NCBI GenBank assembly: GCA_015501585.1
Contig: JADNRY010000006.1
Coordinates: 186,001 to 250,000 of the forward strand
From: Rhodocollybia butyracea
Taxonomy: Eukaryota; Basidiomycota; Agaricomycetes; Agaricales; Omphalotaceae
DNA: 64,000 nt
Direction: 5' to 3'
Shown here: positions 53,977-64,000 of the stretch, piece by piece
How the letters are laid out: each line of letters starts with the position of its first letter
Numbering within the stretch: the stretch's first letter is position 1
Position numbers and translations under genes: made by a program
The notes under the pieces: model-generated
Databases searched by the model: none
Seen by the model: only the letters and a program-made list of their open reading frames with translations
What the model was told of the DNA's origin: nothing

Positions 53977-56528
53977 TTAACTACACCATACATTGACAGC
54001 ACCATCTGCCCCTCCACTGACGAGCCAAGGGTGCCGACTGCACCATTTGACCTGGAGAACACCTAGACCCTTCGTTACTTCGTGCCCTCGAAGTATCTTC
54101 AGAGGAACTATTAGAGGGTCCGTCATAAGGTCGTTATAAATCCTGGAATGGAAGATTTGAATGGCCCCATCGTCCGAGGAAGACGCGAATAAGGGATATG
54201 TTGGGTGGAACTGTAGAGATCGTATAGCCCGTGTATGATATCTGCACGGAAAATTATATTCACTCTCCATGTACAAATTTACATCGGAAACTTACCGGAG
54301 GACTTTGTAAGGCTTGTCGCTGAGCTCCAAATCAAACCAGCATAACTTTCGGTCGTAGCCTCCCACAATGAGATGATCTCCTGACGGATGAACATCCATT
54401 GAGGAAATCCATTTGATTCCAGGTTGAAGTGTTTTTAATAACTTTTGTTCAGATAGGTTGTACATTCTGACATATTGCTGAGTCTAAGCTCAAGTCAGTA
54501 AAGCATAACCAAATGGAACAAGAAAAAAACTTGCAGCAACAAAGAAGCACGGCTTTATTGGATGGAAAAGCACTAATTGCACCTTCCCTCGCACTTTCTT
54601 GAATGGTGCTTGCGAATGCCGCCGAGATATTTGGTGGATCCAAACAGCACCTTGGCTCCCACCAGTAGCTAGACGACATGTGAGACACGAGATAATCGAC
54701 AGGACCTGAATACTCACACACAGAAGCCAGGTAGTCTCCTCGGCGATGCCAAGCAATTTGTACTGGGAGGCCGGACGAAGAAGGTAATTGAATAGTAAGT
54801 ATGGCAGTATCATCTGTCCATACGGTACTAGATGGAGTAGACCACTTTACTGGAGAGGGAGTTTCGGGTACAGGAGGTAAAGTGCTTGGTGCCAGAATAC
54901 TTTGACTAAGCTGTAAGACGGTAGGCGGCAAGTTGGGCGGTATAATGAAATGTAACATGTCTTCGCTGTGAAAAAGTGAGCTATAGTTCATTGAATGAAC
55001 AGAAAGGACTTACGTGCCAACAACGAAATAGCTTACATCCGCCCTGGGGCACCATTCAACAGTTCCAATCTTTCCGTTGAATTTCCATTTTTTGACCGCT
55101 TTTCCAACATTCACCTCCCACAGCGCAATAACACCTGTTTCATCACCGCTTACGACCCAAGCGCCATCTGGGCTGACGCTGATGCATCGCGCCATACTAG
55201 CATGTGGGACCTGAAGAGACTTGTACGTTGGGAAGGGCTTCAAGCTATTAGGACTGGGTAGTTTGGGTATTAAAGAATTAGGGTCAATATTTAGCTTGAC
55301 TCGCTGCACACGAGGTGCCATATACAGATCAAGCTGACGGTTGAATCGGTCTTTAATAAAACGGCCATAGCCTGGTACCAGTCGGAGGGCCGAATATTTC
55401 TCGGGAAGATAATCGCGCTCCCGATCCTCCGGGTCTGTCTCCTCCCATTGTTTCTTTTCCTCTTCAGTCGGAAGGTACTCTTCGGGAGGGTTGTAAGATT
55501 CAGAGTTAGTGGGCAGAGGAGGTTTTGGGGCGGGTAATGGCGGTGCATGTGAAGAAGAGGACTCTCCCCATATAGAATAAAACTGAGGTGTAGAAGTAAC
55601 TTTGGTTTTGTTCGGCAATATTCGGCCTTGTCTTATCGCACGGACGATTTTCATGACCTTGATTCGAAGTAGAGTCAGACAGACACAAGTTCAACAGAAG
55701 ACTGAGTATTTACCTTTTTGTGCTCCCACTTACTAGGAACCCAACGTCTTTTTGGTTCGGGGGCAGCTGATAAGGGCATAACTTCCTTCTTTCCTTTTCC
55801 AGTGAACCATTCTGTTGTTGGTTCATAAGGATCGTATTCAGCGTCTGGAACTTCGTTCGCATACAGTCTGCGAATAAGATCAAGCTCTTCGGCTGTAAGA
55901 GGTTTGTCGGCCTGGGCCGTTTTGTCAAACGCGGAGGTCCTGAATAGTGGTCAGTCATCCGTACATGCACGAGAAAAACTGATATACTAACCAAGAGGTG
56001 GGGTCTTCAACGGTCTCAAGGAAGCGATCAAGCTCGTCGCCACGAGCAGGCTTCAAGATTCTTTTTCCATCCATATCGTATCCAACGTGAGGTAAGTCGT
56101 CATACCAATGCATCGGGATGTCACCTACTCGATTAGGCGTCTTTGAAGGAGTTAGTTGAAATTTTAGCAAGAAAAAGACACCTTACATCTTCAGTGGATG
56201 AATCAGAGTCGTAATCTGGCTCAATTTCAGGATATACGCGTTTTTCTTGGCCAGTAATGTCTGAAACGACAGTCTTGACTTTCGGGAAGATATGGAGTTG
56301 TTCACTATCACTTTCTTCTTCTTCCTCGTCTTCACTTTCATATTCTTCATCGTCATTTTCGTCGCTGTCAGGATCCAGCTCGGGAAAATCGTCTAAATCT
56401 CCATTGTCCGATTCGATGTCAACCCCACCCTCTTCGTCACTGAGCATCTCCATGTTGACGGCCTCGTCGAAGGAAGGTGGGAGTTCTTCGTGGTCATTTT
56501 GTTTTCTTTTTTTAGAGTTTAGAGCCAT
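53977..56528 (-). CDS. ERB1: Ribosome biogenesis protein Erb1/Bop1
   Basis: Nucleolar component of the PeBoW complex (Nop7-Erb1-Ytm1), needed for 25S/5.8S rRNA maturation. The start [20 protein letters not shown] begins a long acidic region of D/E/S. The BOP1 N-terminal domain follows: [40 protein letters not shown], then [18 protein letters not shown] and [20 protein letters not shown]. The WD40 propeller contains [60 protein letters not shown] and the last repeat [18 protein letters not shown]. About nine introns. Its 60-bp gap to ARP4 is the shortest clear divergent promoter here. Confidence 0.95.
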
Positions 56529-56588
56529 GGATGAGAGTGAGAAAGTTGGGCGCCTAAACTAGAAAAAAAGTTGACGCGAACTGTGATC
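56529..56588. promoter_or_regulatory. 60-bp divergent promoter, ERB1 / ARP4
   Basis: Start codons are 60 bases apart. No TATA box is visible, so initiation may reach into one coding region. Confidence 0.45.
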
Positions 56589-58352
56589 ATGGTAAACTAT
56601 GGAGGAGGTATGTGATCACTAAAAAAGCAACTCACGCTAACTAGGTTTACAGATGAAGTCTCTGCGCTTGTTCTAGACATTGGCACATCGTCTTTACGCG
56701 CTGGTTATGCAGGCGATGATACTCCGAAAGCAATTATACCCACAACTTACGGCTACATTCCCCAGTATAATGACGGTGATGTATCAATGAATGAGGCTGG
56801 GGTATCTGGATCCCTGGTCAGGCATTACTTTGGTCATTCAGGTCCCTCACTCTGGCGTGCAAACATGGAGGTTCGGAATCCTATAACCGACGGAATTAGT
56901 ACACATTTCGCTGTTGAAATATCACCACATTGCTTATTAGCTCTCTAGTATCCGATTTTGCCCCTATCCCTGCACTGGTTCGACATGCTCTTGAAGAAGT
57001 AATGCGTTGCTCGGCATCTGAGCACCCAATTCTCGTAACTGAGCCTTCATGGAACACACCAGCCAATCGTGAACGCATGGCTGAGATAATGTTTGAAGAA
57101 TTCCAGGTTCCTGCATTCTACATCGCGAATACAAGTGTCCTCAACACGTGAGTTTATGACAGTATAAGTGATTCAACTTTGCGATCCAGCTCTTTAGTTT
57201 CGCTGCAGGTAAAGGATCAGCTCTTGTCATTGATATTGGGCAATCAGTGGCAAGTGTAGCGCCAGTTGTGGATGGATTCGTTCTTCGAAAAGGTACCTGT
57301 CTGCCCTTGTCCTTCGAGTTTTGCTCAACTCAGGCTATCACCTAGGCCTTCAACACTCAAGCTTGCCGGCATTAGTCCAAGGAAACGCGCGCAATCTACT
57401 TCTATCTCAGCAAAATCCACTCCGGCCACCTATTGACCTATACCCATACCAACTTATCGCTAGCAAACAGGTTCGTAGATGCGCCACTCGTGACAACTAA
57501 CAACTTGACCTCTTTTATAGGCCGTTGAAGCTAATGCGCTTCCTCGCTACACAATGCGTGAGGACCGTTTAGCAGGCACAACCCACTCATGGCGCCGATG
57601 GTGTGAAGACCGTGAAGTAGAAGAATGGATACAGACCGTAGCTGGGGTGTTGGATCAGGGTTGGAATGATCAGTTGCGTCAAATATCTCCTTCCTTTGAA
57701 CAGACCTTTTGAACTTTTTTTACAGAGCGGTACAACACCGATCTGCAAAGCAGTACGAGTTCCCTACAGGTTTCAATACCTGGTTCGGATCCGAAAGATT
57801 TGGCGTTGGTGAACTGTTCTTCTCGCATCCGCCTCAACTTCACGTGAGTTTATCTTCTCCTCTACATACCACACCCCTCATTTTAAACCTTCAAATTAGG
57901 CTGGAAACCCCAACGTCCCAAAACCCCTTCCGAATCTCATCACTGAATCTCTGAGGGCTTGCGACCCCGAGCTGCGCCAAGTTTTATTGAGCAACATGGT
58001 CCTAACTGGCGGTGGTAGTCTATTCTCGGGACTTGCAGATCGCCTTTCCACAGAGCTGAGTCGTACATTCCCGCATGTGAGAATCCTTCATCTATGTATG
58101 ATTATCTTCCTGTTTAACCCTCGCGTCTGCTTTTCAGTGTAAAATCCATGCCCCGGGAAACCCAGTCGAAAGACGTTATGGTGGGTGGCTTGGTGGTAGC
58201 ATCTTAGCCAGCCTTGGAACTTTCCACCAGCTGTGGATCAGCCGCGAAGAATGGCAGGTGCGCGTTGTAAACTTTTATGTCGCGGTTTCTACCGGACTGA
58301 GATTCTCCTATAGGAACACGGAAAAAACATCGTCGGACAGCGGTGTAAATGA
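56589..58352 (+). CDS. ARP4: Actin-related protein Arp4
   Basis: Nuclear actin-related protein of the INO80, SWR1 and NuA4 chromatin complexes (BAF53 orthologue). The first exon (56589-56607) encodes MVNYGG; splicing supplies D to give [20 protein letters not shown], the actin nucleotide-binding strand. Then come [60 protein letters not shown] and [17 protein letters not shown]. The C-terminal third has [18 protein letters not shown] and [20 protein letters not shown] with [11 protein letters not shown]. About ten introns; some joins in 57.3-57.9 kb are approximate. The ATG at 56589 was preferred over 56599 because only it keeps the frame. Confidence 0.93.
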
Positions 58353-59144
58353 ATTGCAAGCGTACTTTCTCCGGACTTGATTGTTTGTTGACCATTTTCA
58401 GTATCTTGTAAAAACGAGCCATGTTCCAATAAATAATTTATATTCGATACCGTACAGTTACAAGAGATATACTTTCACCCAGTTCGAGATAACAAAGTTA
58501 AATACAGACAAACAGGGTAATAAGTGAAAAGAACAGGATGTAAGTTGTAACGTTTCGAGAGGTTTGGTTTTTAGAGAATACGGAGTTGATAGGGAACACA
58601 AAAGATTCCCCCAACTGACCCTAGGGGGAAGCACGGCTCCCCAGTACGAAAAACAAAACGGACCCCGTAGTATACCGGAACCAACGAGAAGTGCAGGAGT
58701 GAGAAATAGGAGGAAGGTCAAAGCAGCTGTTTGTTAGGCAGTTGGAAGAGAAGGAGGGGAGTCCGCGTGGGGGTGGGGTTCAATGATGAGGGCTAATTTC
58801 ACCTCCGACACAAAATAACTGCAGGATTGTTAACAAAGAAAGCTTTGGTAAATGGGAACGAAAAGGAATGTGAGCGTGTGTTTGAAAGGGGGTGGAAGAG
58901 TCACGATGACAAACGCAACCTTCACTATATCGAAATATCTTTGATCTATCGCTAACTAACCGCAAAAGAAGAGGAAAAGAGAAGATCAACTTGGAATACC
59001 ACCGGAAGAAACGTCCATTTGTTAAGATAGAAAGCGAGACACCGTCATTAAAGAGCAAGCCGAAAATACGACCGTGAGGAGACGATAAGGTAAAAAAAAA
59101 CGCAGAGAAATCTTTCAGGATGATTTAAGACGAAGAAGTCTAAA
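58353..59144. other. Convergent intergenic region, ARP4 / Q-rich gene
   Basis: 792 bases, largely purine-rich on the plus strand. Minus-strand frames at 58458-59058 are pyrimidine-driven (L/F/S-rich) and most likely lie in the 3' untranslated region of the Q/S-rich gene. Confidence 0.45.
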
Positions 59145-60641
59145 TTAATAGACTTCAACTCTGCGTTCCCTGGCGCCCATTAATGCGCCAAGTCCACCGA
59201 TGGCCTTGCGTCTGATCCTAGTCGCAAAGTTCTTGGGTCCAAGCTCATCCGCTCCAGAAGGTGGCCCGCGGGGCTGCCTCATGGGCTGGCTCACCAACCG
59301 GTGGTGAACCATACTCGAAAGCGGATCAGCGTACAACGGGGGAGTCACTTCCTCGGATGATTTGTTCGAGACTGCAGACGCTGGCCTACCGATACCCAGA
59401 CCTTCATACAACTTTTTAGAAGCTTCTTCGCGCGGCGAAAGAGGCATTTCGTGAGAAGAAGAAGAATGGGGAGTGGTGGGAGAGGATCCAGACTTGGAGG
59501 AGCTCGTGGACGAGCTATCGTCATTGTCATTAGCTTCCGAAGTGTCAATGGTGACACTAGGGAGAGGTTGCTGGGCGACGACACTAAAACGAAGTGGCTG
59601 CGGGCGGGATTTGGCAGCAGCAGCAGCGCCATTAGCAACAGGGAGAGGAGGAGATACGCGCTCAGAAGGAGGAGGTGTGATTTTAACGGCGGGAGATGTA
59701 ACTGCCCGATTGGCCAAAACAGAATTTCCTTTACCACCACGCCTCCAAGAAGTGGCCGAGTCGGACTTGGAATGAGTCACGTTGTTCGTGTTGTTGGACG
59801 ACGGATTTCCAAGCGAAGTACCTCCACTGATGACCGTAGTGGAGCTGGGAGTAGGAGGCAGGGTCGCATCACCGCCACTCTCATCATATCTCGCCATCAT
59901 TGGAACATTCAGACTAGTGGTTCGACTGCCAAATTTACCGCCAAGAGCAGCGGTCATGGGAACATGGTCGTCAGAGGCTACACCAAGTTGTGCTTGCTGC
60001 TCCTGGTTGGCACGACGCATTTGAGCATTGAGAGTAGCGGTACGAATGTCAAATCCCGTAGAGAGCGGGCCAGCAGTGGCTGGAGGGTTGAAGTTTAGGC
60101 TAGTCCGTCTGTTCTGATTTTGTTGCTGCTGCTGCTGCTGGCGCTGCACCTGGACAAGCATTTCAGCTTGGATCTGCTGAGCCTGAACAGCCTATAAATA
60201 TTCATTGATAGGACGTTCGAATGGGTAAGTTAATGTCCATACCTGCATCCTCATGATCTCCAACTGCATCATTTGCATTTGCAAGGCCTGCTGTTGTGCT
60301 TGAGCGTTATTAGCCTGAGCCATTGCGTTTGGGGTGAATCCCGGGTTAAATGGAGCGACATTGGGGTTCATACCGCGCTGCTGCTGATGTGTGAATCTGT
60401 TGTTGGGTCCGTCGACAGCTGCAGTCCTGTTTCCATACATATTCTGAGAGGATGTATCGGCAAGATAGTCTTGGCCCTCATTGTTAAAGTTAGTAGAGAC
60501 AATTCTGGGTATGTTGAAAGTGCCGCCAGGTGCAGCGGTGTGAGGAATGGTCGCAGAAGAAGTGCGGACACCGCCTGTGCGGAGACCAGACAAAAGAGAG
60601 GCTCTGTTGTTTACTGAGGGTGCGGTAGTCATTGTTGGCAA
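59145..60641 (-). CDS. Q/N/S-rich low-complexity protein, unknown
   Basis: Two exons joined by a short intron near 60162-60240. Exon 1 (start 60641, MPTMTTAPSVNNRAS) is N/Q-rich with GQDYLADTSSQNMYGN and FTHQQQRGMNPNVAPFNPGF, then a methionine/glutamine helix QQQALQMQMMQLEIMRMQ. Exon 2 starts with AVQAQQIQAEMLVQVQRQ and a Q7 run. It then has repeated RTTSLNVPM, RRTSLNF and RTATLNAQMRRA short motifs that look like kinase sites, long S/T/P-rich stretches, and a basic C-terminus RIRRKAIGGLGALMGAR. I do not recognise the family. The composition suggests an assembly-prone (prion-like) and phospho-regulated protein. Confidence 0.7.
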
Positions 60642-60949
60642 GCGATAGATAGAGATAGAGTCGATTAAGAGAGATTATGAAGGCGAAAATGTCGATACAG
60701 CTGCCAGAAAACGGTGAATAAGAAGGTTAGGAGAGAGACGACAAGTAAACAAACGTGTGAAGGGATGGAAGATGATACTGAGTGGCGGAGAAGGAAAGAA
60801 AATACTGGAAGAAAAAGAAAAAGAGCTGATAACAGGAAACTGGACGAATACCACCCAACAAGAGAGAGATGAAGACTCAAGGCAAGGCTGAACTCTCACG
60901 ATTTCATTAGTCATTATATTTGATTGGTTACTATACAGATTGTTACAGC
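60642..60949. other. Tandem intergenic region with CT-rich promoter of the Q-rich gene
   Basis: 308 bases. The minus strand (transcribed strand sense) is strongly pyrimidine-rich over 60660-60880, as in many basidiomycete promoters and 5' leaders. The TRAPPC2 stop lies at its high-coordinate edge. Confidence 0.45.
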
Positions 60950-61629
60950 CTACAGGTACTTTTTTGCACTCGCCCGCACCCTGGTATCAAAAGTTGAACT
61001 TCGTATCACTTGCTGATTCGAATGAAACGGATTTAACATGGTCTGTGCTCAATTCAGCTTGCTGGCTGTTCTTTATTTTTGTCCACTTGCCTTTACATAC
61101 AGCTCCCAGACTTCATAGAAAAAAGACTTTATGCCCTCATCGTTCTTGGCTTCGTGCAGCAGCACAAATTTGGTATCTGTATATAGTTGTCATTAAGAAC
61201 AGAGTTTAGTTTCAATACTTACTACCAGGTGTAATGAACGCCGACACTGTCCATTCGTTAAATTTGTCAACACTCTTGAGATACCTAGCATGTCTTGTTA
61301 GGAAACGCGTTGGTTTTGCTGCGACATATTTACATGGCTCCTTCTTTGCGCATAACATCTTCTATAGCATCCAAACTTGCGTTTGCAATCATCTGTATAA
61401 CATGTCTATCTTGACCGCCGCCAATTCGAACCCCTCCGCCAGTTGTATGCTGCGTTGTGCTCGATGCTCCTGATAACGCAGTCAACGTACCCGCAAAAGC
61501 TGATGTTGACCACGTCGGTAGATTGGATGAAAGCGGCGAGTTCGTTGTCGGTGCTGGTTTGGTAGAAGAATATGTGAGATTATATATCGGTGTATCTGAG
61601 GGAGAAAGAATGAACAAGTGATGGGACAT
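60950..61629 (-). CDS. TRS20: TRAPPC2/Trs20 (sedlin) with N-terminal insertion
   Basis: Subunit of TRAPP complexes, GEFs in ER-Golgi and autophagy traffic; longin-like fold. The start MSHHLFILSPSDTPIYNLTY is the first strand pair. A roughly 40-residue insertion rich in S, T and G follows. Then the conserved helix HVIQMIANASLDAIEDVM, YLKSVDKFNEWTVSAFITPG, KFVLLHEAKNDEGIKSFF and YEVWELYVK. The last intron (61043-61090) is GC-AG. The last exon encodes TMLNPFHSNQQVIRSSTFDT and ends RASAKKYL. Assigned by the strong C-terminal half. The start codon overlaps in CATG with a possible start of the divergent rhomboid gene. Confidence 0.9.
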
Positions 61630-61660
61630 GGTGGAGAAGACAAACGGGCGCCAATGTCAA

Positions 61661-62713
61661 ATGTCATTTCTTTTCAAGCTACAACAGCATGGCTTGCGTT
61701 CTAGCATCTTTGGGACGCGTTTGTCATCCAATATCTCGCGTTCTTTTCTGATGAATAGAGCATCGACGCTTGCACGACATAACGACACGAATTTTCAATC
61801 TGCTTGGCTGAAAATCAGACAATTGTCCGGAAGAGCAAGACCTCCGCCAGACAGTACAGGAGGATCCAGGAAAAGTCCTCTTGACTTTCTTGATCAAGTT
61901 CCCGAAAACTTGATCTTTTATGGGATTATTGGAACAAACGGTGCTATTTTTCTAATGTGGTTCCTTGCGAAAAAGCGATATGTAGGTACAGCCAAACTTC
62001 CAAGGGTGACGGACGAAGTATTCATTTTTTTGAAGGAGGTCGAAGGGGACTCGACAGCTTTGCGCTTCATGTATCAAAACTTTACCGGAAGCTGGGCCAA
62101 TTTCAGCTCTGGTAGGATGTAAGTATGTGATCTATATATTATCTCTCTTGGATTAACTCTCAGTCTACTACAGATGGACCCTTCTTACACCGATGTTTAG
62201 CCATAGTGGTTTCCAGCATATTCTCTTCAATATGTTCACCTTTTACTTCCTCGGTCGTTCTGTGCTGACGATTCTTGGAACCCGGAGATTCTTGAGCTTG
62301 TACATCGGTGGTATGCCTATTTCAATGTTCGAGGAATAAACACTCACACCTTCATAGGCGGTCTTGTTTCCAGCCTCGGGAGCATGTTCTGGAACAACAG
62401 CGTCAAAGGTCGTGATCCCAGCTCCCTAGGCGCGAGTGGTATGTTTCTCAAAAGCAGCATGTTTCTGTGACTAACCCTGTTTCCAGGCGCCGTCTTTGCT
62501 ACTTGTTCCTTCCTTGCATGTGTCGCTCCATGGATGACATTCTCTATCTACGGGATAATTCCTGTACCTGCTTTTATATTTACTTCTGGCGTGTTTGCCT
62601 TTGATCTGTACTCTGCAATGACAGACAAAAGGCAAGGCACTGATACAGCGGGGCATGTAGCGGGTATGCTTGCAGGAATAGGCTACTTTTTGCTTAAAAG
62701 ATTCGGTCTTTAA
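61661..62713 (+). CDS. PCP1: Rhomboid intramembrane protease, mitochondrial (PARL/Pcp1-like)
   Basis: Serine intramembrane protease expected in the mitochondrial inner membrane. The start MSFLFKLQQHGLRSSIFGTR at 61661 gives a basic presequence; an in-frame ATG at 61628 is possible. Helix LIFYGIIGTNGAIFLMWFLA is the extra N-terminal helix. Further helices: HSGFQHILFNMFTFYFLGRS with the HxxxN-type motif, RRFLSLYIGGGLVSSLGSMF, the nucleophile motif LGASGAVFA (Ser in GASG), and GHVAGMLAGIGYFLL with the catalytic His. Both catalytic residues are present. Four or five short introns. TRAPPC2 lies head-to-head on its left. Confidence 0.9.
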
Positions 62714-62884
62714 TAACAATGTCAGTGGCGGCGTCACGGTATGAATTAGAGTGAAGCCTGTTGTTGAAATAAGCGCAAGGTCGCGTCGCGTAAATATTAC
62801 CAAACTCTGTTTCTTCGACGACCACCACCTACCTGTTCTTTGACTTTACACAACCGGGACGCTGTCCCTCAATACAGCGTGACA

Positions 62885-64000
62885 ATGGAATCTAATGAAA
62901 AACTTGAAGCATTGCTCAACCAATGCAAGAGTAACGGTGAACCAACACTCTACCCCGAAACTGCATAAACTAATACTTCATAGACATCGATGTCAAGATT
63001 GATGCTCTAACGAAGATTCACGCAGAAACTGAACAGGGACTCGAGGTGTGTTTTTCACTCAAAATGAAGGAAACAACCGAACGAACGACTTTGCAAGATC
63101 CATGACCCCGACGCCCTCATTAGCGTTCTCAAAGCCTGTTTACGAACTCCGAACCAGCATCTCACGACGGCCGCGCTGTCGGCTTTACCAGCTCTTATTC
63201 CTCTGCTCGTTTCACGGCCTCTGAATGCCCCTCCATCGCGTAACGGGCAATCGTCGGTTCACTCTTCAACTTCTTCTTCTTCTCCGTCTTCCTTAATCGA
63301 TGCGTACGTCCTCCGCCAGTTGCTCAACTCTCTCCTGCCTACAGGAGGTATCTTCGAGAGGCTTGGCGATAGAGAAAAGGCTCAAATAAAAGCTCGTGAA
63401 ACTTTGGTCGCTCTTGGTGGATTTGCTTTTCGAGTCCCAGGGTCAACTATATCTGCAATGTCCACCGGGTCACGTAGTGGCAAAGGGGCTGAAACGCCTC
63501 TCGCGATATATGAACGCTTTTTGAGGGAAAATGGTTTGGCCAGCAAGGTCTGGAAAGTCCGGGAACAGGTATGTCTACTGTGTTTTCGACGTGTAGTTGG
63601 TCTCGTTTCACATCTTTCTGTAGTCTATTGTTACTCTGGTACACATTCGACGGCAACATCATATGTTCCCATTACGCCCTTACCTTTCACTGTTGGTCGA
63701 TTGCTTAGAGGACACTGATGCCCATGTACGCGATTGCACTAGGCAATCCATCGTCGAACTCTTTTCTGGACCCTCCGTTACCGATGCTGCTCGTACAGAT
63801 TTAAAGAAGGAAATGACCAAAAAGGGCGTTCGTAAGACTATAGTCGACGGTGTACTGTCGAAACTTCTCAGTGGCGGAAATGGAGTCGACAGTAACCCTC
63901 AGAGTCCTTCTGAATCAGAAAACGGCGAAGGACATCCTGCAACTAGTTATGTGCCACCGAGTATAGCTCTACAAGGTCGTAAACCGTCTGGACCAGCGGC
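62885..64000 (+). CDS. STU1: CLASP/Stu1-like TOG-domain protein (partial, cut by window end)
   Basis: Microtubule-associated protein of the CLASP family, which stabilises spindle and cortical microtubules. The first exon encodes MESNEKLEALLNQCKS and joins NDIDVKIDALTKIHAETEQG. HEAT-like TOG repeats follow: DALISVLKACLRTPNQHLTT and AALSALPALIPLLVSR, then LIDAYVLRQLLNSLLPTGGI and FERLGDREKAQIKARETLVA, an exon end ASKVWKVREQ, and DAHVRDCTRQSIVELFSG. After TDLKKEMTKKGVRKTIVDGV the frame runs into an S/P-rich linker and off the window at 64000. The C-terminal part is missing from view, not from the gene. Confidence 0.82.

Noticed and set aside
58458..59058. Hydrophobic-looking minus-strand frames suggesting small membrane proteins
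   Set aside because: Composition follows a purine/pyrimidine-biased 3' flank; no start context, splice continuation or family signature.
59451..60098. 215-codon plus-strand frame opposite the Q/S-rich gene
   Set aside because: Antisense shadow of a low-complexity coding region; R/S-rich translation without features.

Overview
The window is eukaryotic and almost certainly from an agaricomycete (mushroom-forming) basidiomycete. Genes are densely packed and interrupted by many 45-65 nt GT-AG introns with CTAAC/CTGAT-type branch points. Several families are typical of this group: a DUF6533-like membrane protein, a fungal Zn2Cys6 regulator, a PDR-type ABC pump, Ivy1, and a Mak32-type PfkB protein. 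No tRNA, rRNA, transposon, CRISPR or viral element could be supported. Most coordinates below run from start codon to stop codon and include introns, because I assembled the exons by eye from splice signals and family similarity.

Layout: 0.9-3 kb, MCT-type MFS transporter (+). 4.1-6.1 kb, PPR-like mitochondrial protein (-). 6.2-7.6 kb, MDM10 of the ERMES complex (-). 8.5-10.6 kb, RGG-rich protein with apparent frame breaks (-). 10.7-11.0 kb, SmG (+). 11.7-12.3 kb, SelW-like protein with an 8-nt microexon (-). 12.4-14.2 kb, Pch2/TRIP13 (+). 14.4-15.5 kb, unknown protein (-). 16.0-21.4 kb, PDR ABC transporter (+). 21.7-25.6 kb, Sch9 kinase (-). 25.7-26.3 kb, Tim17-like membrane protein (-). 26.6-28.0 kb, AIM32-like protein (-). 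28.2-29.2 kb, SIRT5-type sirtuin (+). 29.3-29.9 kb, unknown mitochondrial-looking protein (-). 30.0-32.1 kb, acyl-CoA dehydrogenase (-). 32.5-35.7 kb, Zn2Cys6 regulator (-).

36.4-37.3 kb, PABPN1-like protein (+). 37.5-38.0 kb, mitochondrial bL19 (+). 38.2-40.1 kb, Ivy1-like protein (+). 40.2-42.9 kb, mitochondrial AspRS (-). 43.1-44.1 kb, F-box-like protein (+). 44.6-46.3 kb, Pol III subunit Rpc34 (+). 46.4-47.4 kb, phosphopantetheinyl transferase (-). 47.5-48.9 kb, Mak32-like PfkB protein (+). 49.0-49.6 kb, NC2-beta (-). 49.7-50.2 kb, SmF (+). 50.6-51.3 kb, DUF2423 ribosome-biogenesis protein (+). 51.4-53.3 kb, DUF6533-like membrane protein (-). 54.0-56.5 kb, Erb1 (-). 56.6-58.4 kb, Arp4 (+). 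59.1-60.6 kb, Q/S-rich protein (-). 60.9-61.6 kb, TRAPPC2 (-). 61.7-62.7 kb, rhomboid protease (+). 62.9 kb to the edge, CLASP (+, cut by the window end).

Functionally this is core housekeeping sequence. It covers mitochondrial biogenesis (MDM10, PPR, AIM32, bL19m, AspRS, rhomboid), RNA metabolism (SmF, SmG, PABPN1, Rpc34, Erb1, DUF2423), chromatin and transcription (Arp4, NC2-beta), and TORC1-linked signalling (Sch9, Ivy1). I found no operon-like or defence-like system. The interesting signals are in gene architecture: a microexon carrying half of a redox motif, two GC-AG introns, a 1-kb intron splitting Sch9 with a possible internal promoter, divergent genes whose start codons can overlap, and an RGG gene whose reading frame breaks twice.
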